64,000 nt of DNA from Anaeramoeba flamelloides (lineage: Eukaryota; Metamonada; Anaeramoebidae), in NCBI GenBank assembly GCA_027625915.1, contig JANTQA010000023.1, forward strand, positions 23,498,001-23,562,000, given 5' to 3'. This document shows, piece after piece, positions 57,217 to 64,000 of the stretch (position 1 is its first letter; each line of letters opens with the position of its first letter). Position numbers and translations under genes: made by a program. The notes below the pieces were generated by a model. That model was not told the DNA's origin. It did not search any database and worked only from the letters and a program-made list of their open reading frames with translations.

Positions 57217-57375
57217 TCAAAATCATTGATCCATTAAAAATCTAATTTTAAAAATAAAAATTTTTATAAATTGAAGTTATCTATTATAATAAAAAAATTG
57301 CTATTTTAATATTCAGCTCTATACACTATAAATATTTGTTATTTCATCTAAAAATAAAATAAAAAAAAGTAAAAT
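57217..57375. repeat. Dispersed repeat Y, copy 2
   Basis: Same strand and nearly the same sequence as 10379-10537, including TAATATTCAGCTCTATA. Confidence 0.7.
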
Positions 57376-57613
57376 TGGTAAAAAAAATTGGGCCATTTAT
57401 CATGAAATGTAGTTTACTTTTGGGTTGTTAAAAACCTTCAAGTTTGTGAGCTTTAAAAAATTTATGAAATAGTATTGGAACAGAATCTTATTGAGCAAAA
57501 GTTGGAAATTTCCAAAAAGTCAAGAAATTATATATCGTAGTTAAAAAAAAATACCAGATATGAAAAAATCTTTGTTCCGATTTTTGTTTGTTAACATTAG
57601 AAAAATTGCTCTG

Positions 57614-57990
57614 TATTTTCTTTTATTTTCAATCAAATTCTTTTTATAAATAACCAATTTTTTTATGAATATAGTAATAAACCTACCTAAAGTTCATTAA
57701 AGTGGGGTGTATCTAGAATAATCAAGTAATTGTTTGATCGAATGAGTAGATAAACTTTTTTTCAAAAAATAGAGTTTTATAGATGTTTACTAAAGAGTTT
57801 GGAAAAAGATAATTTTGATTTTTATTTTTTGATTGATTAATTGTGTTTTTAACAAGTGTAATTTCATTAATCATCATTCTAATAAGTGGACGAGTAATAA
57901 TTTTAAAAGTTTGATTCTTAAAAAAAGGATTTGATTTTAAATAAAAGAAATTATACAACAATTTTATGATTATTCACAATTAGAAATCTT
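57614..57990. repeat. Dispersed repeat X, copy 2 (uninterrupted)
   Basis: Continuous counterpart of 8841-9722 without the TTAA insertion. It supplies the empty site, around TAGAGTTTTATAGATG. Confidence 0.7.
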
Positions 57991-58553
57991 GTACCTGCTT
58001 TTATTTTCATTCCCGGTATTTTTTTCCCTACTTTACAACATTTCACACAATTTTCTTCAGTCTCTTCTTCATTTAAAATGTACACTAATATATATTGATA
58101 AGTTGGTTTCTTTTTTTTTCATCGTAAAATACTAAAAATATTACTTATTGTACATGAAGAAATTTCAGAAGTAATAGACTGGAACTGTGATCCCTCTTTC
58201 TGAGTAAGTTTTCTTTTCCCAACTATCTCTTGTATACACTGTATGAGCTAAAAGTCAAACAAATAATAAAGAATAGGAAAAAGATCGTATGATTAAAAGA
58301 TTTTTCCTATTGATCTTTCAATAACAAGTTTAAAAAATTATAGCAATTATATTCATCTTTTTACCACATTAAACTGATGAAAAGTGTCTTTAAGGAATTG
58401 AAAAGTCTGAGTTCTCTGACAAAAATAATAGATATTTCTAGTGAGGAAGATCCTCGAATTATCATTTTTTTAAAAAAGTCCATTTTCAAAATATTTCTTG
58501 TTTAACATTTCCACTCGAACATTTTACCATTCCCAAACCAAAATCAAAACCAA

Positions 58554-58856
58554 ATGTCTAAATTTCTTTCTACAGTCTTTAAAACATTTTTATTATTTGT
58601 AATTGCATGGCTTATCTCCAAATTTGAATTTCATGAAAAAGTCAATCGCCATTTGCTGAATGTAATCATTTCATTTATCTGGAACAAAACATTTCTGCTT
58701 GGGTTTGTAACTCTTTCACTTATCTATACCATATTAATTTTAGTACCATCCTACTTTTTTGTTCAGTACCAATTCAAAAGACACAAAAAACAATACGATC
58801 ATGGTTTGCAATTGAACAAACAACTTGGAATTTCAGAAACTAACCAAAAACACTAA
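58554..58856 (+). CDS. Small two-helix membrane protein, unknown
   Basis: A 100-residue frame with an ATG after a C/A-richer leader (CCAAACCAAAATCAAAACCA) unlike random intergenic DNA. Two hydrophobic segments are visible, about residues 5-22 (LSTVFKTFLLFVIAWLIS) and 45-72 (FLLGFVTLSLIYTILILVPS). They are separated by a charged loop with a Trp and followed by a basic, Gln-rich soluble tail (QFKRHKKQYDHGLQLNKQLG). Composition and codon choice look coding rather than random. No family was recognised. It ends in TAA and is followed by AT-rich 3' sequence with AATAAATAAA. Confidence 0.6.
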   Translation: MSKFLSTVFKTFLLFVIAWLISKFEFHEKVNRHLLNVIISFIWNKTFLLGFVTLSLIYTILILVPSYFFVQYQFKRHKKQYDHGLQLNKQLGISETNQKH

Positions 58857-59191
58857 ACCCAACAATAAACAACAAAAAACAAACTAACTTTTATAAAAGT
58901 TTTTTCTTTTTACTTTTTTCTTTTTTCGTTCAGCTTTATTTCTTTGTTTGATTCTTCAACAAAAATAAATAAATAAAAAAAAAAAATAAAAAAAACCAAA
59001 TAAGCCGTTTTAAAAAGTGGAGATCGAAAGTGTTTTCTCAAACTAATTAAAAGAGTGAATCAAGCAACTTGGGAAACACTTTTGAAACTTTTGATCCACA
59101 CTTTTTTAAAATAGCCATAATCGAAGCTCTAATAAAAAAAAAAAGAAATTAAATTAATGAAGTTGGATCACAACTAATGCCAAAAAGAATT

Positions 59192-59393
59192 CAAGTTCAA
59201 TTTCCTTTTTTGACCTTTACACATCTCTGTTTTCAAAACATTTCCTATCAAAAAACATTCCAAAAATTAACTTTCTTACTAACGAACCTTTTGCATTTAA
59301 ACCAATAGAATTCGTTGTTCAAATCTTGTTAAAAAAATTTAAAAAATGAAAACCAAACGAAAAACTTGAAAACACTCTTTAGAATTTATCAGT
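59192..59393. repeat. Dispersed repeat D, copy 3
   Basis: AAGTTCAATTTCC head, GCATTTAAACCAATAGAAT middle (as in copy 1) and AGAATTTATCAG tail. Confidence 0.55.
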
Positions 59394-59519
59394 GTTAGAG
59401 AAAGATTTCAAGATTAGTGCTTTGAACATTAAAAATTATCACCTTAGATCCTTTACATTTCATCTAAATTACAATTTACACCGATAAACCTTCTCCACAA
59501 TCATAGGGTTGATTTTACT

Positions 59520-60333
59520 GTCAAATCTAAAACCCGGAAATTTCTGAAACCGGTAATTCCATTTTTCTGATCAATTGAAAATATTAGTAAAATGTCAAAA
59601 ATATACTCCCATTTTACAGACAAATAACCCAATTACCCAGCAACTTAAAACCTTTCAAATTGGGGTATTAGTTAAATATTCTGAATCCACCATTTTTAAC
59701 TCTTTGGTGAATTCAGAAATCAAAAAAATCAAAATTTGTAAAATTAATTGGGAACATGACTGAAAATGAAAATCCACTTTTGATTTTAAATTTTGAAATA
59801 AAAAACATTTTCATAATTTTAAAATATTTGAGAGTATTTGAATTTGAGAGAGGTGTTTGATTATTGTAAATTTTCATGAAATTATGAAAACCATTTTGTC
59901 AAAAAATAAATCCTCTAAGATTCCCAATAGAAATTTAAAATTTTGAAAAAATTATTAAAAGAAAGATATAAAGTAAATAAAACTCTTATTTCATAAATGC
60001 AATAACAAAATAATTCTTATAAAGATGATTCCTAATAAATTTAGAATTTATCTAAAGGGAAAATCACAATAAATTTGATTTTCAATTTTCAGTAATGTTC
60101 CCAATTAATTTTACAAATTTTGATTTTTTTGATTTCTGAATTCACCAAAGAGTTAAAATTAACAGATTCAGAATATTTAACCAATACCCCAATTTGAAAG
60201 GTTTTAAGTTGCTGGGTAATTGGGTTATTTGTCTGTAAAATGGGAGTATATTTTTGACATTTTACTAATATTTTCAATTGATCAAAAAAATGGAATTACC
60301 GGGTTTCAGAAATTTCCGGGTTTTAGATTTGAC
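59520..60333. mobile_element. Large palindromic element, arms of about 250 bp
   Basis: The left arm (59520-59772) and right arm (60079-60333) are near-identical inverted copies. Outer ends are GTCAAATCTAAAACCCGG and its inverse. Each arm contains CCCAATTACCCAGCAACTT. A 60-codon open frame in each arm is a mirror image of the other and has no recognised family. The loop of about 300 bp is AT-rich. Target duplications are not evident. Confidence 0.8.
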
Positions 60334-60339
60334 GGTTAT

Positions 60340-60475
60340 TCCAATTTCAGGATATTCATTAATTTAATATTCTCCTTTTGTGTTTATGATACACTCTTTG
60401 AAAAGTTAACTCTTTCTTCTCAAACTTTCGAAAATCTTGATTCTTTAAATTTAAATGTATTTTATTTTCGATCTA
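60340..60475. repeat. Inverted repeat partner of 61765-61905
   Basis: Contains TGTGTTTATGATACACTCTT and AGTTAACTCTTTCTTCTC; the partner carries AGAGTTAACTTTCTCAAGAG and TGCATCATAAACACAAATTG. The two copies are about 1.3 kb apart in opposite orientation, directly beside the palindrome at 59520-60333. They may be the ends of a larger decayed element. Confidence 0.65.
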
Positions 60476-60854
60476 ACCCAAAAAGATTTTGACTTGATAG
60501 ATGTTTGGATAAATAAAAAAGTCACAAAATTTTTAAAAATCAATCCATCAACACTCTCCAAGAATAATATATAAAACAAAAGCAAAAATAAACCAAGTAA
60601 GAATAACAATATATTAAAGCAGATTTAAACTCGAAACGAAATTAGAAATTCTTGGTTTTGAACACATATCAAAAAGTTTAAAATTTTTAAGAAAAAAGAT
60701 AACCAAAATATTAATTGGAAAGTAGAAAATTTCAAACTACTAAATGCTAACCTTAATCAATTTAGAGAAAATTTAATAATAAATAGTTCTGGGTGGAAAA
60801 GGTCAGGAATATTTAAAAATTATTAGGTATAATAACAATATAAACAAACAGTCG

Positions 60855-61265
60855 TGTCGTCAAGTACAGTAGAGTGTAGTCAAGTGCCTAGGTTTTCCAG
60901 AATTCAAAAGAATAGAGTAAAATCAAAGATTTAACACAATTCTTTTAAATTTTGGAAAACCTAACCGCGGTTTTCTTGAGGTTTTCTGTTTTATTTGTTA
61001 AGTGTTCTAGGTTTTTTGAGGCTTTTTATTTTATTTGTGAAGTGTTCTCGGTTTTTTTTATGTTTTTTTTTTTTATTTGGAAAATCAATAGGTTTTCCGA
61101 ATAAACAGAAAACTCAAAAAAACCTAACCAAAATCTATTTCATTTCCAAATAAACAGAAGCTCAAGAAAACCTAAAAATATTTTTTTTTTTTAATTTTTG
61201 AAAGGTTAAGAAAATTAAATAAATTTTCTTTACATTTCAAAAAGTAAAAACTTCCTAACGGCTAT
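60855..61265. repeat. AAACCTAAC-bearing repeat, copy 2
   Basis: Contains ATTCAAAAGAATAGAGTAAA and GATTTAACACAATTCTTTTA as in 49146-49214. It has repeated AAACCTAACC and inverse AGGTTTTC/GGTTTTTTGAGG motifs, so the region can fold on itself. No coding potential. Confidence 0.55.
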
Positions 61266-61567
61266 TCGAGGAAATTAATTTCCTCCCTTCAAAATAAAAA
61301 AAAAATTAAATGTATTTATGATCAAAATTTTTACTCCAAAATTAAAGAAAAATTTAAATTCTATTGAAAAATTTTCGCAAAAAAAACTCGAACTTTGAGA
61401 ATAACATATTATAGTATTTATTATCAAGTTCTATTCAGTACATTTGAATCTTAGTAAAGTTCGTGTTTTTTTCGCGAAAATTTTTACAATGAATTTAAAT
61501 TTTCCTTAAATTGTTGAGAAAAATTTTTGTATATAAATCAATTCAAAAAAATGTAAAAAATTTTTTT

Positions 61568-61765
61568 AGTTCAATTCCCATTTATTATTAAATTTGAGAA
61601 CTCTTATTACAACACGTTTAGTTACATAGAGTATTTCAAAATACACTTTATTTTACAAAGTTTCGTATTATTTCAATGAATAAAATCTTTTTTCAGACTT
61701 GACTAAAAATTGTCAAAATTAAAAACCAACGCCAAAAGTTATAATATTTGTTTGAATTTATGATC
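61568..61765. repeat. Dispersed repeat D, copy 4 (diverged)
   Basis: AGTTCAATTCCCATTTATTA head, TTACAAAGTTTCGTATTATT middle and TTTGAATTTATGATC tail. The weakest of the four copies. Confidence 0.4.
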
Positions 61766-61905
61766 TAAAATAAATTTTAATTTAAAGAATCCTTTTATGG
61801 AAAATTTCTGAAAGTTTGAGAAAAAAGAGTTAACTTTCTCAAGAGTGCATCATAAACACAAATTGAGAATATGAAATTAATGAACATTCTGAAAGGTTTT
61901 TTTTC
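61765..61905. repeat. Inverted repeat partner of 60340-60475
   Basis: Reverse-complement match to 60340-60475 over about 130 bp, with the shared GAAAGTTTGAG, AGAGTTAACTTT and CATAAACACAAA blocks in order. Confidence 0.65.
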
Positions 61906-63306
61906 AAATTTTTAACCTTTTTAACATTTTTAATTATGTAAAAATTACTGAAAAAGATTATATTAGTGGCATATGATGTTGAAATCTTAAAAACAAAACA
62001 TCATTCACTGCCACTTTCTATTCAAAAAAAGTAATTTAAAATTAAATCTTTAAATAGTCTACTTTTTGATCATTTTTCCGATTAATTTCATTTTATTATT
62101 GTCTTTTGAATCAAGAAATGTTTTCTGAAGCGTCCTTGAAATCAATCAATGGGGATTCCTCAAAAATAGACACGAGAGGGTATTTATTATAATCGATCCC
62201 TTTCCTTTTTAATACCAAATAAGAAAGATAACCCTTCAAAAAAATTTGTTGAAATCAAAAGAAAAAAAATTGATAAAAGCCTATTTTCGAATATTCGTTT
62301 GTTTTATCTTCTTATTTTGTATGAATCCAATCAATTGATAACCTTGGATTCTTTGTACCATTACTATTTATTCTTATTTTACATAACTTTTTTTGCAAAT
62401 TTGCTTTCAAAATTCAATTTTCAAATATTATTATCAAACATTACCATAATAAAGAATACTGTTACAAATATTAAGGAAAAAGAGAGAATCATCCAAAATT
62501 AAAATGCAACTACAAAAAGTTCAACTCTAAAAAACAGAAAATATAGTTAAAAAATTGAAAAAAAAAATTAAATCAGTTTCTTAATTATTTTTAGTTCTTC
62601 AATTTAATGAAAAATAAATAATTATAAAATCAAACTAATTTAGCTAATAAATCTTACTTTTTGCAAATAATTTCACGAATATAATATTTTCTTGAATTAT
62701 ATCAAAATTAGATTATTTAAATTAAAATAAGATTTCATTTTGTAATTTCTATTATCCTAAAACATGATAACATCAACAAAATTTTTTTATAAGCATTTTT
62801 TTTTTTTTGATAATAATAATTGAAAAAATAGATATGATTGATATCAAAGAAAGACTATTAACAATTTCAATTAAAATGAATAAATATTTTTTTATTATAT
62901 TTTTTAAAAATTTTTATAAATACATTATTCAATGACATAATCAACCCTCTTTTTTTTTTTTTTTAAACATAAATTTATTTTTACAATATTATGATTTTTA
63001 TATTTTCATTTCGAATACAACTGGAACTAAAAAGTTGAACAGTGTATTTAAACTCATAATGATATATAAAGATATTTATACTGTATATTGTTTGTGTTAA
63101 AAGTAAATTGATATCTACATAATAATAAGAGAATGGTTCTTATTTTTATTCTTTTAACAAAGACTAAATTTGTACAATAAAAAATTTGTGAAATTGAAAA
63201 AATGTCATTCATACATATTCTTATGAATAAGGTACCCTAACTATTCTAAAATATGGTGTAATTTTAAGTGATTCCCAACAATGATGAAAACACAAAAAAA
63301 TGGAAT
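61906..63306. other. AT-rich stretch, nothing recognised
   Basis: No supported gene. The open frame at 62299-62502 is composition-driven. Serves as the 3' flank of the minus-strand gene ending at 63307. Confidence 0.5.
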
Positions 63307-64000
63307 TTAAAACCCAGAACACAGGACTTCGATATTTTCCGTAAGCTGTCTAATTAGTTCGAGTGCCTTCGAAAGTCTGTGTCTGAACAGTTTAAGATTT
63401 GGTAAAAAGAATCTTGATTCTATTTCATCTGTTACTTCAATTAGTTTGTTATGATAATTTGCTGTTGCGCCGATCATTGAGTTACCAACAGTCTTGTCTT
63501 CAGCAAAGCTCGTGGTCAAAATTTTATAGGAGTGTACACGCACCACGAGGCAGTCATTTTCAATTAAGATGTCGATAACGACGTTTGTGAGGTGCAATTC
63601 TTGGAAACAAATATCAGTGGTTTGGGAATACGGGAAAACATCATAATTATTCAATTCTAAGGCGTTCCTGGCAACATTGAGCCTCCTTAAGATCTTTTTC
63701 ACTGCATTTAAAATTACACCCATTTTCTCATCAGTGCTAATATCCCTTTTTCCTTGTTGAGACAGGGTATTCAAATCAACCAAAGCCAATTTCAAATACT
63801 GCCGTGCGTCTTGGACTTGTCGTATAATGAAAGGGATCTCGCCCATAATTCCTGCCTTGACAATTTTTTTTTTACCTGATTTGTGATCAATTACAGCTAA
63901 TTGCAAATCTGCATGGAGGATCTTATATTCGTTAATTGTCATACAGCCCGTAATGCGACCCTTATTTAAATTGAGCATTACTACATTTTCTTGCATTGAC
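63307..64000 (-). CDS. Rogdi/Rav2-like protein, 5' end outside the window
   Basis: Partial: the frame is open to the window edge (ATG at 63996 is preceded by an in-frame codon), so the true start is probably upstream. About 230 residues are visible. The segment NNYDVFPYSQTTDICFQEL, then NVVIDILIENDCLVVRVHSY, then a short loop and LIEVTDEIESRF, ending HRLSKALELIRQLTENIEVL, follows the C-terminal order of the Rogdi/Rav2 family ('FP..i.....F...lP..l.i.f.i....lv..v..l', then 'v.eiid..v....P.l......l..al.lc..L..kl'). Rav2/Rogdi is a subunit of the RAVE/Rabconnectin complex that assembles V-ATPase. Codon use is less AT-biased than the flanks, and it terminates in TAA. Confidence 0.6.
   Translation of the reverse strand, partial: SMQENVVMLNLNKGRITGCMTINEYKILHADLQLAVIDHKSGKKKIVKAGIMGEIPFIIRQVQDARQYLKLALVDLNTLSQQGKRDISTDEKMGVILNAVKKILRRLNVARNALELNNYDVFPYSQTTDICFQELHLTNVVIDILIENDCLVVRVHSYKILTTSFAEDKTVGNSMIGATANYHNKLIEVTDEIESRFFLPNLKLFRHRLSKALELIRQLTENIEVLCSGF

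Larger units (their letters stand above)
56323..58553. other. Intergenic stretch with repeats Y and X
   Basis: Begins with the GC-richer 5' flank of the EML gene (basic KRGRGKGRGK frame). Then AT-rich sequence with repeat Y (57217-57375) and repeat X (57614-57990), and about 550 bp of unremarkable DNA before the small gene at 58554. Confidence 0.5.

Noticed and set aside
59575-60277. Two mirrored 62-residue frames as genes
   Set aside because: They are the two arms of a palindrome, short, with no known motif; the similarity reflects DNA symmetry.
1-64000. CRISPR arrays, operons, ribosome binding sites, rRNA
   Set aside because: The window is eukaryotic; no regularly spaced repeats with unique spacers and no rRNA-like sequence were seen.

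Overview
The window is eukaryotic nuclear DNA from a very AT-rich protist. Genes are separated by long AT-rich stretches full of small transposon relics. Several genes are split by GT-AG introns that restore the reading frame exactly (Vps55, PSP1, RGS-DUF547, EML and both transposon genes). The protein set is typically eukaryotic, with one telling exception: HydE, the radical-SAM maturase of [FeFe]-hydrogenase, carrying an N-terminal extension that looks like an organelle presequence. This points to an anaerobic amoeba or similar protist with hydrogenosomes. Anaeramoeba-type organisms fit the composition, the K/E- and N/Q-rich inserts and the RGS and DUF547 domains, but the species assignment is inference.

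Layout. 1-651: foldback element, then a UBX/UAS protein of the FAF1/UBXD8 type (652-2373). 2374-6392: nested TIR elements. 6393-8591 (-): secreted GxGYxYP-domain protein. 8661-10953: dispersed repeats, one interrupted by a TTAA-flanked insertion. 10954-11668: Vps55/LEPROT in three exons. 14741-16153: HydE. 16154-21124: MITE, second copy of a large TIR family, dead Tc1/mariner. 21125-24375 (-): five-exon PSP1-domain protein with RG- and N/Q-rich regions. 30076-32352 (-): probable Mediator subunit 1. 32570-38086: a two-gene DNA transposon with matching termini, a decayed zinc-finger transposase and a divergent spliced second gene, itself hit by a SINE and a palindromic MITE. 41598-46350: RGS-DUF547 protein, with the RGS domain split by a 1.85 kb intron. 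49692-56322 (-): EML/EMAP-like WD40 protein split by a 4.7 kb intron full of repeats and carrying an in-frame UGA at a conserved Trp. 58554-58856: small two-helix membrane protein. 63307-64000 (-): Rogdi/Rav2-like protein running off the window.

The host genes do not form an obvious pathway. They cover endosome and acid-compartment housekeeping (Vps55, Rogdi), ubiquitin/Cdc48 work (UBX), G-protein signalling (RGS), microtubules (EML), transcription (Med1), RNA or stress biology (PSP1), hydrogen metabolism (HydE) and a probable secreted carbohydrate-active protein. The most unusual content is the 5.5 kb two-gene transposon, the layered nesting of TIR elements with recognisable empty sites, and the recoding-like stop codons in the EML gene. 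Every intact host gene here ends in TAA or TAG, none in TGA.
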